From Streptomyces adelaidensis (lineage in GTDB: Bacteria; Actinomycetota; Actinomycetes; Streptomycetales; Streptomycetaceae), in contig NZ_JAEMUX010000006.1 of the NCBI RefSeq assembly GCF_016598475.1, positions 124,001 through 188,000 of the forward strand: a DNA stretch of 64,000 nucleotides, in the 5' to 3' direction. The notes below the pieces were generated by a model, which was given only the letters and a program-made list of their open reading frames with translations, ran no database searches and was not told where the DNA came from. Positions 49,122 to 58,596 of this stretch are shown here, in pieces (position 1 is the first letter of the stretch; each line of letters begins with the position of its first letter). The position numbers were made by a program, and so were the translations under genes.

Positions 49122-49484
49122 GCGTACGATCGTACACACCATGCGTACGGTCGTACACATCGACGGGGGATCGGGTCCGCGGACCCCGGCCGTACGGATC
49201 GGACCGTAATGCCATATTCACGGAATGTTCAGCCGGGACCACTCGCCCTCCACCGTCCCCGCACACGCCGAGAACCGCCAAGAAGCCCTCGTTTCGGGGC
49301 CGTTCCGTTATGGAAGCGCTCACAGAAAGGGCTCCCAGGAGTCAACTCGGTCCACTACTGTTTCAACGGTCAAGCTCCCGGATGTGATGGCCTTGACGGT
49401 CTCGCGTACCGGTCGCGTCTGGCTCCTCCCTGTCGACCTCATGACGATTCGCGTCCGCCGCTCGCGACGCCGAAGGAACCGCGC
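49122..49484. promoter_or_regulatory. Divergent regulatory region: tandem TetR operators and an AAGCGCT site
   Basis: 363 bp with no gene. GTACGATCGTAC (49124-49135, perfect palindrome) and GTACGGTCGTAC (49145-49156) are spaced exactly 21 bp, two helical turns, within near-identical 21-bp units that begin at the SMR start codon. At 49311-49324 TGGAAGCGCTCACA resembles LacI-type operators and would serve the AbfB-domain gene. An AAGGAA ribosome site for that gene is at the right end. Confidence 0.7.
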
Positions 49485-50420
49485 ATGCCGCCACAAAGAC
49501 CCGGACCTGATCCGGACCGGACCACGCCCAACCTTCCCGTGCTCAGATCCGCGAAGGTGTGGGAGACCGGTGTCGCCCCGGACGACACCCGAATACCGGG
49601 CACGCGCCGCCTCTGGCTGGCCGGCGCCCTCGCCCTCGCCGTGGTCTCCTCCTGCGTGACCACGATCACCTTGCAGGGCACCGGACCTGGCGATACGTCA
49701 GACAGCGGCAACCGCACCACCGCCGCGGACGACCGGGTCCTCCCCTCCCTCTCCCTCCCGCCCGCCCCGTCCCCCGCGGCCTCCGCGCCGGACGGCAAGA
49801 GCGGCCTGTCGGAGCCGCAGGACTCCACCGACGGGTCGAAGGACGACAAGGGCAAGGGCTCCTCCGCCGACGAGGACACGGAGGACTCGAAGGACTCCGA
49901 CTCGTCCGAGAGCCAGCAGGGCGGGGCAAAACCGAAGCCGGAGCCCGAGCCGTCGAAGCCGGCCTCCTCCAGCAAGCCCCCCGCCTCGACCACCTCGCGG
50001 AAGTCCGTACGGTCCGTCAACTACCCGGACCGGTACTGGCATCTGCGCAGCGGCGTGATCCAGCTGGACCAGGTGAGCTCCCGCAGCGGAAGCGAGACCA
50101 GGGAGGACTCCTCCTTCAAGGTCGTCTCCGGCCTCGCGGACTCCTCCTGCTACTCCTTCCGCATGACGGACGGCCGCTACGTACGCCACCAGAACTTCGT
50201 ACTCCGCGCGGCCGGCCACGACGGCTCCCGCCTCTTCAAGCAGGACGCCACCTTCTGCCCGCGCTCCGCGTACTCCTCGGGCTCGGTCATGCTGGAGTCG
50301 GTGAACTACCCCGGCTACTTCGTCCGCCACCGCAGCTTCCAACTCCGCCTGGAACGCTACGAACAGAGCCGCCAGTTCTTCGCGGACTCCGTCTTCCAAC
50401 TGGTGAAGGGCCTCTCCTGA
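49485..50420 (+). CDS. Membrane-anchored AbfB (arabinofuranose-binding, CBM42) domain protein
   Basis: 311 aa. Cytoplasmic Pro-rich N-tail, one membrane helix (LWLAGALALAVVSSCVTTITL, about residues 43-63), a long low-complexity Ser/Asp/Lys linker, then a CBM42-type beta-trefoil (SVNYPDRYWHLRSGVIQLDQV ... SFRMTDGRYVRHQNFVLRAA ... SVNYPGYFVRHRSFQLRL). Binds arabinofuranose side chains of arabinan or arabinoxylan. No catalytic domain is present. Probably holds polysaccharide at the cell surface. Confidence 0.8.
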   Translation: MPPQRPGPDPDRTTPNLPVLRSAKVWETGVAPDDTRIPGTRRLWLAGALALAVVSSCVTTITLQGTGPGDTSDSGNRTTAADDRVLPSLSLPPAPSPAASAPDGKSGLSEPQDSTDGSKDDKGKGSSADEDTEDSKDSDSSESQQGGAKPKPEPEPSKPASSSKPPASTTSRKSVRSVNYPDRYWHLRSGVIQLDQVSSRSGSETREDSSFKVVSGLADSSCYSFRMTDGRYVRHQNFVLRAAGHDGSRLFKQDATFCPRSAYSSGSVMLESVNYPGYFVRHRSFQLRLERYEQSRQFFADSVFQLVKGLS

Positions 50421-50433
50421 CCGGCCCTCACCC

Positions 50434-50482
50434 GGACATGGGTGTGGCCCCCGGCGGATCGCCGGGGGCCACACCCATGTCC
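50434..50482. terminator. 23-bp perfect hairpin between convergent genes
   Basis: GGACATGGGTGTGGCCCCCGG... arm 50434-50456 pairs fully with 50460-50482 across a 3-nt loop. It separates the AbfB gene from the convergent SUF operon and should terminate both. Confidence 0.85.
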
Positions 50483-50489
50483 ATGGAAC

Positions 50490-50822
50490 TCAGACGTTGA
50501 ACCCGAGCGCCCGAAGCTGCTCGCGGCCGTCGTCCGTGATCTTGTCGGGGCCCCACGGGGGCATCCAGACCCAGTTGATGCGGAGTTCGTTGACGAGGCC
50601 GTCGGTGGCGGACTTGGCCTGGTCCTCGATGACGTCCGTCAGCGGGCAGGCCGCGGAGGTCAGGGTCATGTCGATCGTCGCGATGTTCGCGTCGTCGATG
50701 TGGATGCCGTAGATGAGGCCGAGGTTGACGACATCGATGCCCAGTTCGGGGTCGACGACGTCGTACAGGGCCTCGCGGACCTCCTCCTCGGAGGCCGGCT
50801 TCATCTCCAGGGTGTCGCTCAT
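50490..50822 (-). CDS. SUF-operon DUF59/MIP18-type Fe-S assembly protein
   Basis: 110 aa. EEEVREALYDVVDPELGIDVVNLGLIYGIHID and LTSAACPLTDVIEDQ with the conserved Cys, the PaaD/SufT-like fold. Last gene of the SUF operon, overlapping sufU by 4 bp (ATGA). Accessory role in Fe-S maturation. Confidence 0.9.
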   Translation of the reverse strand: MSDTLEMKPASEEEVREALYDVVDPELGIDVVNLGLIYGIHIDDANIATIDMTLTSAACPLTDVIEDQAKSATDGLVNELRINWVWMPPWGPDKITDDGREQLRALGFNV

Positions 50823-51286
50823 GCCGTCTTCCTTTCGGCGTCGGCGCCGCCCAGCGCCTGGGCCGTCGCGTCCTTCCACGCCATCCAGCTGAGGAGGGCG
50901 CACTTGACCCGTGCCGGGTACTTGGAGACACCGGCGAACGCGACCGCGTCCTCCAGCACCTCCTCCATGGCGTCGTCCGGCTCGATCCGGCCCTTGGACT
51001 GCACCAGCTCCAGGAAGGTCTCCTGGATCTTCTGCCCCTCGGACAGCTCCTTGCCGACGAGCAGTTCGTTCAGCACGGAGGCCGAGGCCTGGCTGATCGA
51101 GCAGCCCTGCCCCTCGTACGAGACGTCCTGGATGGTCGTGCCGTCGTACTTCACTCGCAGGGTGATCTCGTCGCCGCACGTCGGGTTCACGTGGTGCACC
51201 TCGGCGTCGCCATCCCGCAAGCCCCGACCGTGCGGGTTCTTGTAGTGGTCCAGGATGACTTCCCTGTACATCGAGTCCAGCTTCAT
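50819..51286 (-). CDS. sufU: SufU-type Fe-S scaffold/sulfur transfer protein
   Basis: 155 aa. Three conserved Cys: NPTCGDEI, GQGCSISQASASV and RVKCALLSW. The insertion between the second and third Cys regions is of SufU rather than IscU type. Zn-dependent sulfur acceptor from SufS. Confidence 0.93.
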   Translation of the reverse strand: MKLDSMYREVILDHYKNPHGRGLRDGDAEVHHVNPTCGDEITLRVKYDGTTIQDVSYEGQGCSISQASASVLNELLVGKELSEGQKIQETFLELVQSKGRIEPDDAMEEVLEDAVAFAGVSKYPARVKCALLSWMAWKDATAQALGGADAERKTA

Positions 51287-51304
51287 GCGATCGCTCGTCT
51301 CTCC

Positions 51305-52561
51305 TCAGCCGAAGAAGTTCCGTACGTGCTCCAGGCCGTCGACCAGGGCATCGATCTCGGCCGGCGTGGAGTACAGATAGAACGACGCTCGCGTGGTCGC
51401 GGGAATTCCGTAACGCAGGCAGACGGGGCGGGCGCAGTGGTGGCCCACCCGGACCGCGATGCCCTGCTCGTCCAGCACCTGGCCCACGTCGTGCGGGTGG
51501 ATGTCACCGAGCGTGAAGGAGATCGCCGCGCCCCGGTCCTCGGCCGTGGTGGGGCCGATGATCCTCAGGTCCGGTACCTCGCCGAGCTTCTTCACCGCGT
51601 ACTCGGTGAGCGCGTGCTCATGGGCGAGGATCTTGTCCATGCCGATCGCGCTCAGATAGTCGATCGCCGCGCCGAGACCGACCGCCTGCGCGATCGGCGG
51701 GGTGCCCGCCTCGAACTTGTGCGGGGCGGGAGCGTAGGTCGACGAGTGCATCGACACCGTCTCGATCATCTCGCCGCCACCGAGGAACGGGGGAAGATCC
51801 TCCAGCAGTTCCTGGCGGCCCCAGAGCACGCCGATACCCGTCGGACCGCACATCTTGTGACCGGTGAAGGCCACGAAGTCGGCCTGGAGGGCCTGGACGT
51901 CCATCGGCATGTGCGGCGCGGCCTGCGAGGCGTCGATGCAGACCAGGGCGCCGACCTCCTGCGCCCGGCGCACTATCGCCTCGACCGGGTTGACGGTGCC
52001 CAGGATGTTGGAGACCAGGACGAAGGAGACGATCTTCGTCTTCTCCGTGATGATCTCGTCGATGTTCGAGAGGTCGAGCCGGCCGTCGTCGGTGAGGCCG
52101 AACCACTTCAGCTTCGCGCCGGTGCGCTGCGCGAGCAGCTGCCACGGCACGATGTTGGAGTGGTGCTCCATCTCCGTGATGACGATCTCGGTCTCGTGGT
52201 CCACGCGGTAGGGCTCGTCGGCCCAGCCGAGCATGTTCGCCACGAGGTTCAGCGACTCGGAGGCGTTCTTGGTGAAGATCACCTCGTCGCGGCTGGGCGC
52301 GTTGATGAACGCGGCGACCTTGTCGCGCGCGCCCTCGTACAGTGCCGTGGCCTCCTCGGCGAGCACATGCACACCGCGGTGGACGTTGGCGTTGTAGCGC
52401 TCGTAGTAGCCACTGAGTGCGTCCAGTACCTGGCGCGGCTTCTGCGAGGTCGCCGCGTTGTCCAGGTACACGAGCTTCTGGCCGTCGTGGACCTGGCGGT
52501 CCAGGATGGGGAAGTCCTTGCGGAGCGCCTCGGTGTCGAGGAGGCCCGGCAGCTGTGTCAC
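51305..52561 (-). CDS. sufS: Cysteine desulfurase SufS
   Basis: 418 aa. PLP Lys in AFTGHKMCGPTGIGVLWG, active-site Cys in RVGHHCARPVCLRYGI. Supplies persulfide sulfur to SufU. GTG start overlaps the sufC stop (GTGA). Confidence 0.95.
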   Translation of the reverse strand: MTQLPGLLDTEALRKDFPILDRQVHDGQKLVYLDNAATSQKPRQVLDALSGYYERYNANVHRGVHVLAEEATALYEGARDKVAAFINAPSRDEVIFTKNASESLNLVANMLGWADEPYRVDHETEIVITEMEHHSNIVPWQLLAQRTGAKLKWFGLTDDGRLDLSNIDEIITEKTKIVSFVLVSNILGTVNPVEAIVRRAQEVGALVCIDASQAAPHMPMDVQALQADFVAFTGHKMCGPTGIGVLWGRQELLEDLPPFLGGGEMIETVSMHSSTYAPAPHKFEAGTPPIAQAVGLGAAIDYLSAIGMDKILAHEHALTEYAVKKLGEVPDLRIIGPTTAEDRGAAISFTLGDIHPHDVGQVLDEQGIAVRVGHHCARPVCLRYGIPATTRASFYLYSTPAEIDALVDGLEHVRNFFG

Positions 52562-53343
52562 GCGGATGCGCCACCCTTCGTGTCTACTGCGTCGAGCTTC
52601 GCATAGGCCTCGTAGCCCTCGTTCTCCAGCTTGTCGGCGAGCTCGGCGCCGCCGGACTCGACGATGCGGCCGCCCGAGAAGACGTGGACCTGGTCGGGCT
52701 TGATGTAGCGCAGGATGCGCGTGTAGTGCGTGATCAGCAGGGTGCCGACCTCACCGGTCTCACGGACGCGGTTGACGCCCTCGGAGACGACACGCAGCGC
52801 GTCGACGTCCAGACCGGAGTCGGTCTCGTCGAGGATCGCGACCTTCGGCTTGAGCAGCTCCAGCTGAAGGATCTCGTGGCGCTTCTTCTCACCGCCGGAG
52901 AAGCCCTCGTTGACGTTGCGCTCGGCGAAGGCGGGGTCCATGTGAAGGCGCTGCATGGCCTCCTTGACCTCCTTCACCCAGGTGCGCAGCTTCGGCGCCT
53001 CACCGCGGATGGCGGTGGCGGACGTACGAAGGAAGTTGGAGACCGAGACACCGGGGACCTCGACCGGGTACTGCATCGCCAGGAACAGGCCCGCCCGGGC
53101 GCGCTCGTCGACGGACATCTCCAGGACGTCCTCGCCGTCGAGGGTGACGGTGCCGCCGGTGATCGTGTACTTCGGGTGACCCGCGAGGGAGTAGGCGAGC
53201 GTCGACTTGCCGGAGCCGTTGGGGCCCATGATGGCGTGCGTCTCGCCCTGCTTCACGGTGAGGTCGACGCCCTTGAGGATCTCCTTCGTGGCGTTGTCGG
53301 CCTCGACGGTGACGTGCAGGTCTCGGATTTCAAGCGTTGCCAT
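52558..53343 (-). CDS. sufC: SUF ATPase SufC
   Basis: 261 aa. Walker A GPNGSGKST, signature FSGGEKKRHEIL, Walker B VAILDETDSGLDVDA. Soluble ABC ATPase driving the SufBCD scaffold. Confidence 0.96.
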   Translation of the reverse strand: MATLEIRDLHVTVEADNATKEILKGVDLTVKQGETHAIMGPNGSGKSTLAYSLAGHPKYTITGGTVTLDGEDVLEMSVDERARAGLFLAMQYPVEVPGVSVSNFLRTSATAIRGEAPKLRTWVKEVKEAMQRLHMDPAFAERNVNEGFSGGEKKRHEILQLELLKPKVAILDETDSGLDVDALRVVSEGVNRVRETGEVGTLLITHYTRILRYIKPDQVHVFSGGRIVESGGAELADKLENEGYEAYAKLDAVDTKGGASA

Positions 53344-53350
53344 GGGTGCC

Positions 53351-53671
53351 TCAGGACTCCTGGGAAAGGGAGACGAGCACATCGTCCCCTTCGATCTTTA
53401 CGGGGTATACGGGGACGGGGCGCGTCGCGGGAAGGCCGGACGGCTTGCCGGTACGGAGGTCGAACGCGGAGCCGTGCAGCCAGCACTCGATCTGGCAGTC
53501 CTCCACCTCGCCCTCGGAGAGCGAGACGTTCGCGTGGGAGCAGATGTCGTGAATGGCGAACACCTCGCCCTCGGTCTGTACGACCGAGACCGGCGTGCCG
53601 TCGAGTTCCACCCGCTTCGGGGTGTCCTCCTCCAGCTCGCTCAGCCCACAGACGCGTACGTACGCGATCAT
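53351..53671 (-). CDS. Rieske-type non-heme ferredoxin in the SUF operon
   Basis: 106 aa. Rieske motifs ICSHANVSL (C-x-H) and CWLHGSAFDL (C-x-x-H). TGATG overlap with the sufD stop. Conserved in actinobacterial suf operons; likely electron donor. Confidence 0.92.
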   Translation of the reverse strand: MIAYVRVCGLSELEEDTPKRVELDGTPVSVVQTEGEVFAIHDICSHANVSLSEGEVEDCQIECWLHGSAFDLRTGKPSGLPATRPVPVYPVKIEGDDVLVSLSQES

Positions 53672-54852
53672 CAGACGGACGCCTCCAGCTCCTCGTCGAT
53701 CTTCACGAGGAGGCGCTCCTCGATGTCGTCGACGCCGATCTGCTGGACCAGCTCGGCGAAGAAGCCGCGGACGACGAGACGGCGGGCCTCGTCGGCCGGG
53801 ATGCCGCGGGCCATCAGGTAGAACAGCTGCTCGTCGTCGAAGCGGCCGGTCGCGCTCGCGTGGCCCGCGCCGACGATCTCGCCGGTCTCGATCTCCAGGT
53901 TCGGCACCGAGTCGACCCGGGCACCGTCCGTGAGGACCAGGTTCCGGTTCATCTCGTAGGTGTCGGTGCCCTCTGCCTTGGCCTCGATCAGCACGTCGCC
54001 GATCCACACGGCGTGCGCCGCTTCGCCCTGGAGCGCGCCCTTGTAGACGACGTTCGACTTGCAGTGCGGGGTGTTGTGGTCGACCAGGAGGCGGTGCTCC
54101 TGGTGCTGGCCGGCATCCGTGAAGTACAGACCGAACAGCTCGGCCTCGCCGCCGGTGCCGGCGTACGTCACCCTCGGGTGCAGGCGTACGACGTCGCCGC
54201 CGAAGGTCACCACGACCGACTTGAACGAGGCGTCGCGGCCGATCAGCGCGTTGTGCTGGGCGACGTGCACGGCCTTGTCGTCCCAGTCCTGGACGGAGAC
54301 GACGGTCAGCTTGGCGCCGTCCCCCAGGACGTAGTCGACGTTGGCGGCGAGGACGGCGTCACCGGTGTGGTCGATGACGACGACGGCCTCGGCGAAGGCG
54401 CCCAGCTCGACGACCTGGTGGGCGAAGGCGGTGCCGCCCTCGCCGTGCACGGCGATCCGGATCGGCTCGGTGAGGACCGTCTCCTTGGGGACGGTGATCA
54501 CGCCGGCCTTCTCGAACGCCGAGTACGCCTGGGCGGCGATCCGGTCCACCGGGGTGCCCGCCCTGCCGAGGCGCGCGTCGTCACGGCCGACGGCCTCGAT
54601 CGTGACGCCCTCGGGCGCCTCGACGGCGACCTTCAGGCCGTTACCGGTGGCGACCGCCGTGCCGTCGTGCAGCCCGCGCAGGCGCTCAAGCGGGGTGAAC
54701 CGCCACTCCTCCTCGCGGCCGTGCGGGACCGGGAAGTCCGCGACGTCGAAGGAGGGGGGCGCGCTCATGCGCGTGGCGACGGTCGACTCGGCGGCCACCG
54801 CGATCTGGCCGGCGGTAGTGGACCCCACCGGGATGTTCTGAGCCTCAGCCAT
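53671..54852 (-). CDS. sufD: Fe-S assembly scaffold protein SufD
   Basis: 393 aa. N-terminal helical region, then the SufBD beta-helix (NALIGRDASFKSVVVTFGG; LLVDHNTPHCKSNVVYKGAL; GHASATGRFDDEQLFYLMARGIPADEARRLVVRGFFAEL). Forms SufBC2D with its neighbours. Confidence 0.94.
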   Translation of the reverse strand: MAEAQNIPVGSTTAGQIAVAAESTVATRMSAPPSFDVADFPVPHGREEEWRFTPLERLRGLHDGTAVATGNGLKVAVEAPEGVTIEAVGRDDARLGRAGTPVDRIAAQAYSAFEKAGVITVPKETVLTEPIRIAVHGEGGTAFAHQVVELGAFAEAVVVIDHTGDAVLAANVDYVLGDGAKLTVVSVQDWDDKAVHVAQHNALIGRDASFKSVVVTFGGDVVRLHPRVTYAGTGGEAELFGLYFTDAGQHQEHRLLVDHNTPHCKSNVVYKGALQGEAAHAVWIGDVLIEAKAEGTDTYEMNRNLVLTDGARVDSVPNLEIETGEIVGAGHASATGRFDDEQLFYLMARGIPADEARRLVVRGFFAELVQQIGVDDIEERLLVKIDEELEASV

Positions 54853-54912
54853 GGCTGTCGGTCTGCTCTCTTCCTACGTCAGATTTCGCTAGCTGTTCCT
54901 GGCAGGCGGGTC

Positions 54913-56337
54913 TTAACCGACCGCGCCTTCCATCTGCAGCTCGATCAGCCGGTTGAGCTCCAGCGCGTACTCCATCGGCAGCTCCTTCGCGATGGGCTCG
55001 ACGAAGCCGCGCACGATCATCGCCATCGCCTCGAACTCGGTCAGACCGCGGCTCATCAGGTAGAAGAGCTGGTCCTCCGAGACCTTGGAGACGGTCGCCT
55101 CGTGGCCCATGGACACGTCGTCCTCGCGGACGTCGACGTACGGGTACGTGTCCGAGCGGGAGATGGTGTCGACGAGCAGCGCGTCACAGAGCACGTTGGA
55201 CTTGGAGCCGTGGGCGCCCTCGCCGATCTCGACGAGACCGCGGTAGGACGTACGGCCGCCACCGCGCGCCACCGACTTGGAGACGATGTTGGAGGAGGTG
55301 TTCGGCGCCATGTGGACCATCTTGGAGCCGGCGTCCTGGTGCTGGCCCTCGCCCGCGAAGGCGATGGAGAGGGTCTCGCCCTTGGCGTGCTCGCCCATCA
55401 GGTAGACGGCCGGGTACTTCATGGTGACCTTGGAGCCGATGTTGCCGTCGACCCACTCCATGGTCGCGCCCTCGTACGCCACGGCGCGCTTGGTGACCAG
55501 GTTGTAGACGTTGTTCGACCAGTTCTGGATGGTCGTGTAGCGGCAGCGGGCGCCCTTCTTCACGATGATCTCGACGACCGCGGAGTGCAGGGAGTCCGAC
55601 TTGTAGATCGGCGCCGTACAGCCCTCGACGTAGTGGACGTAGGCGTCCTCGTCGACGATGATCAGCGTCCGCTCGAACTGGCCCATGTTCTCCGTGTTGA
55701 TACGGAAGTAGGCCTGGAGCGGGATCTCCACGTGCACGCCCTTCGGCACGTAGATGAAGGAGCCGCCGGACCACACCGCGGAGTTCAGCGACGCGAACTT
55801 GTTGTCGCCGACCGGGATGACCGTGCCGAAGTACTCCTTGAAGAGCTCCGGGTGCTGCTTGAGAGCGGTGTCGGTGTCCAGGAAGATGACGCCCTGCTCC
55901 TCCAGGTCCTCACGGATCTGGTGGTAGACGACCTCGGACTCGTACTGGGCCGCGACGCCCGCGACGAGGCGCTGCTTCTCCGCCTCGGGGATGCCGAGCC
56001 TGTCGTACGTGTTCTTGATGTCCTCGGGCAGGTCCTCCCAGGACTCCGCCTGCTTCTCCGTGGAGCGCACGAAGTACTTGATGTTGTCGAAGTCGATGCC
56101 CGAGAGGTCCGAGCCCCAGTTCGGCATGGGCTTCTTGTCGAACAGGCGCAGGCCCTTGAGACGGAGCTTGGTCATCCACTCCGGCTCGTTCTTCTTGGCG
56201 GAGATGTCCCGGACGACGTCCTCGTTGATGCCGCGCTTGGCAGAGGCACCGGCCACGTCGGAGTCGGCCCAGCCGTATTCGTACTTGCCCAGACCCTCGA
56301 GCTCGGGGTGGGCAGTCTCCTCGATGGGGAGCGTCAT
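54913..56337 (-). CDS. sufB: Fe-S assembly scaffold protein SufB
   Basis: 474 aa. [34 protein letters not shown] (conserved Cys), [26 protein letters not shown] and [22 protein letters not shown]. Site of cluster assembly. Overlaps sufR by 4 bp. Confidence 0.95.
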   Translation of the reverse strand: MTLPIEETAHPELEGLGKYEYGWADSDVAGASAKRGINEDVVRDISAKKNEPEWMTKLRLKGLRLFDKKPMPNWGSDLSGIDFDNIKYFVRSTEKQAESWEDLPEDIKNTYDRLGIPEAEKQRLVAGVAAQYESEVVYHQIREDLEEQGVIFLDTDTALKQHPELFKEYFGTVIPVGDNKFASLNSAVWSGGSFIYVPKGVHVEIPLQAYFRINTENMGQFERTLIIVDEDAYVHYVEGCTAPIYKSDSLHSAVVEIIVKKGARCRYTTIQNWSNNVYNLVTKRAVAYEGATMEWVDGNIGSKVTMKYPAVYLMGEHAKGETLSIAFAGEGQHQDAGSKMVHMAPNTSSNIVSKSVARGGGRTSYRGLVEIGEGAHGSKSNVLCDALLVDTISRSDTYPYVDVREDDVSMGHEATVSKVSEDQLFYLMSRGLTEFEAMAMIVRGFVEPIAKELPMEYALELNRLIELQMEGAVG

Positions 56338-57065
56338 GCGGGGTTCCTCCCGGCGGTGCTTGCAGATGCGTGGGTGGCTGTCTTTGAAACTCTGGGGATG
56401 AACGTCGTGCAGACGCCGTCGCCGTGGGCGATGGTGGCCAGCCGCTGGACGTGCGTACCGAGCAGTTCGGCGAAGAACTCGGTCTCGGCCTCGCAGAGCT
56501 GCGGGAACTGGCCGGCTACATGGGCTACCGGGCAGTGGTGCTGGCAGAGCTGCTCACCCTGGTGGGGGTGGGGCGCGCTGCGCGCCGTAGCAGCGTACCC
56601 GTCGACGCTCAAGGCCTTGGCCAGGGCTTCGGTCCGCTGTTCGGGGTCCGCCGACTCGACGGCCTCGCGGTAGGCATCGGCCTGGGCGGCGATCCGGGCG
56701 CGGGCGAAGGCGGCGACGGCCTGCTCCCCGCCCTCCCGGTCCGCGATCCAGCGGAGCGCGTCCGCGGCGAGCTTGTCGTACGACTGGTCGAAGGCATCGC
56801 GCCCGCAGTCCGTCAGGGCGAACACCTTGGCCGGGCGCCCCCGTGTCCGCGCGCCGTAGACGCGCTGCTCACGGGGTTGTACGACGTCGTCGGCGACCAG
56901 TGCGTCGAGGTGCCGGCGGACCGCCGCCTGGGTCAGCCCGAGGCGTCCGGCGAGGTCGGTCACGGTGGACGGGCCGTGGTCCAGGATGGACCGCGCGACC
57001 CGGGTGCGTGTCGACCGCTCCCCGGTCGCGAGTTCCTCCTGCGGAGCCTCGCCAACGTTTTTCAC
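56334..57065 (-). CDS. sufR: Iron-sulfur-sensing repressor of the suf operon
   Basis: 243 aa. Winged helix [35 protein letters not shown], and C-terminal cluster ligands CQHHC-x12-C (about residues 178-195) plus GDGVC, as in SufR. GTG at 57063-57065 without a ribosome site, so probably leaderless. First gene of the operon; represses it when its cluster is intact. Confidence 0.9.
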   Translation of the reverse strand: MKNVGEAPQEELATGERSTRTRVARSILDHGPSTVTDLAGRLGLTQAAVRRHLDALVADDVVQPREQRVYGARTRGRPAKVFALTDCGRDAFDQSYDKLAADALRWIADREGGEQAVAAFARARIAAQADAYREAVESADPEQRTEALAKALSVDGYAATARSAPHPHQGEQLCQHHCPVAHVAGQFPQLCEAETEFFAELLGTHVQRLATIAHGDGVCTTFIPRVSKTATHASASTAGRNPA

Positions 57066-57189
57066 AACGCCATTGTTGCGTAATTCCTCGGAGCCAGGCA
57101 AGCCGCGCCCGTGGCACCCGGCGGTGCCGTGCATCACTTAGGCATACCTAAGCTGACCTGCGGGAACGATCATTGATCGATCAAACAGG

Positions 57190-57665
57190 TGGCGCCGCGA
57201 AGTCGGTCCGGGCGCGGCGGCGATCCTCGCGGACCACGCCACCGACTGCCGCCTCGGCTGGGGGTACCTCCCACGCCCTTAAGGCAGTGGGGGAGCAGCC
57301 CCCTGGCCCGGCTGGAGCGGGCGGGCGCCCGCGTGCTCCTGCTCGGCGCGGGCTACGACTCCTGCACCAGCTTCCACCTCGCCGAATACCGGATCCCCTC
57401 GCCCCTGGTCGAGGTCGGACGGCCGGGCCCGGACGGCTGGGAGGTGGTGACCGAGGTGTCGATCGACTCGGACCGGTTCGACGAGCTGGGGTACGACTTC
57501 GAGCGCGACCACGGGGTCGTACGGGGAAAGGCGGGCGCGGCGGACGTACGGCTGTTCCCGGTGGCCGACGCGGTGGCGTACGCCGAGCGCCGGCTCGAGT
57601 CGCACCGTCCCCGTGAGGAGGAGATCTCCGGACCCGCCCGCCTCGGCACCCGGCCGCGTACCTAG
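57190..57665 (+). pseudogene. AAC(3)-type aminoglycoside acetyltransferase remnant, N-terminus lost and frame broken by a hairpin element
   Basis: From 57,190 one frame reads VGPGAAAILADHATDCRLG, a mid-protein AAC(3) block. Copy B of the 37-bp element (57259-57295) follows and ends this frame with TAA. In another frame SPLARLERAGARVLLLGAGYDSCTSFHLAEYRIPSP ... VVTEVSIDSDRFDELGYDFERDHGVV continues to the AAC(3) C-terminus at 57665. No N-terminal half (acetyl-CoA site) is found upstream, where sufR begins. Decayed gene with two independent lesions. Confidence 0.8.
57259..57295 (+). repeat. 37-bp hairpin element copy B
   Basis: TGGGGGTACCTCCCACG then CCTTAAGG then a second arm ending GTGGGGGAG. 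Stem CTCCCAC/GTGGG(GG)AG. Lies inside the AAC(3) remnant exactly where its frame changes. Same ends as copies A and C. Confidence 0.8.
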
Positions 57666-57675
57666 ACTCGGGCGC

Positions 57676-58596
57676 ATGCGAAGTGACCCCGTGGTCCAGG
57701 TCCGGTCCCTGGTGAAGCGGTACGGCGACAAGACCGCGGTGGACGGGCTCGACCTGGTGGCGGAGGCGGGCGTCACCGCCGTACTCGGTCCCAACGGGGC
57801 GGGCAAGACGACCACGATCGAGATCTGCGAGGGCTACCGGAAACCGGACTCCGGCTCGGTGTCGGTGCTCGGCCTCGACCCGGTCCGCGAGGGCGCCGCG
57901 CTGCGCCCCCGGATCGGCGTGATGCTCCAGTCCGGCGGTGTCTACTCCGGCGCCCGCGCCGACGAGATGCTGCGGCACGTGGCCAAGCTGCACGCCCACC
58001 CCCTCGACGTGGACGCCCTCATCGAGCGCCTGGGCCTCGGCAGCTGCGGCCGTACGACCTACCGGCGGCTCTCCGGCGGCCAGCAGCAGCGGCTCGCCCT
58101 GGCGATGGCCGTGGTCGGCCGCCCCGAGCTGGTCTTCCTCGACGAGCCGACGGCCGGCCTCGACCCGCAGGCCCGCCGGGCGACCTGGGAGCTCGTCCGG
58201 GACCTGCGCGTGGACGGTGTCTCCACCATCCTGACCACGCACTACATGGACGAGGCCGAGCAGCTCGCGGACGACGTCGCGATCATCGACACGGGCCGGG
58301 TCATCGCCCGGGGCACGCCGGAGGAGCTGTGCCGGGGCGGCGCCGAGAACACCCTGCGCTTCACCGGCCGCCCGGCGCTCGACGTCGCCTCTCTGCTGAA
58401 GGCCCTCCCGGCGGACTCGGCCGCCGTCGAACTGACGCCCGGCGCCTACCGGGTGAGCGGCAAGGTCGACCCGCAGCTCCTCGCGACCGTCACCTCCTGG
58501 TGCGCCCAGCACGGGGTGATGCCGGACCGGATCTCGGTGGAGCGGCACACCCTCGAAGACGTCTTCCTCGAACTCACGGGTAAGGAGCTGCGCTGA
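57676..58596 (+). CDS. ABC exporter ATP-binding protein (drug/antibiotic type)
   Basis: 306 aa. Walker A GPNGAGKTT, signature RLSGGQQQRLALA, Walker B LVFLDEPTAGLDP, then a C-terminal regulatory part. TAGACT at 57663-57668, 7 nt before the ATG, and no ribosome site: a classical leaderless promoter. Stop overlaps the permease start (TGATG). DrrA-like; substrate unknown. Confidence 0.9.
   Translation: MRSDPVVQVRSLVKRYGDKTAVDGLDLVAEAGVTAVLGPNGAGKTTTIEICEGYRKPDSGSVSVLGLDPVREGAALRPRIGVMLQSGGVYSGARADEMLRHVAKLHAHPLDVDALIERLGLGSCGRTTYRRLSGGQQQRLALAMAVVGRPELVFLDEPTAGLDPQARRATWELVRDLRVDGVSTILTTHYMDEAEQLADDVAIIDTGRVIARGTPEELCRGGAENTLRFTGRPALDVASLLKALPADSAAVELTPGAYRVSGKVDPQLLATVTSWCAQHGVMPDRISVERHTLEDVFLELTGKELR

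Noticed and set aside
52417..56673. Very long open frame (over 1,400 codons) on the plus strand opposite the SUF genes, and a similar one at 1162-4815
   Set aside because: They are mirror frames of real genes in GC-rich DNA; no family motifs, no ribosome sites, composition rich in Val/Gly/Arg as expected for antisense frames.
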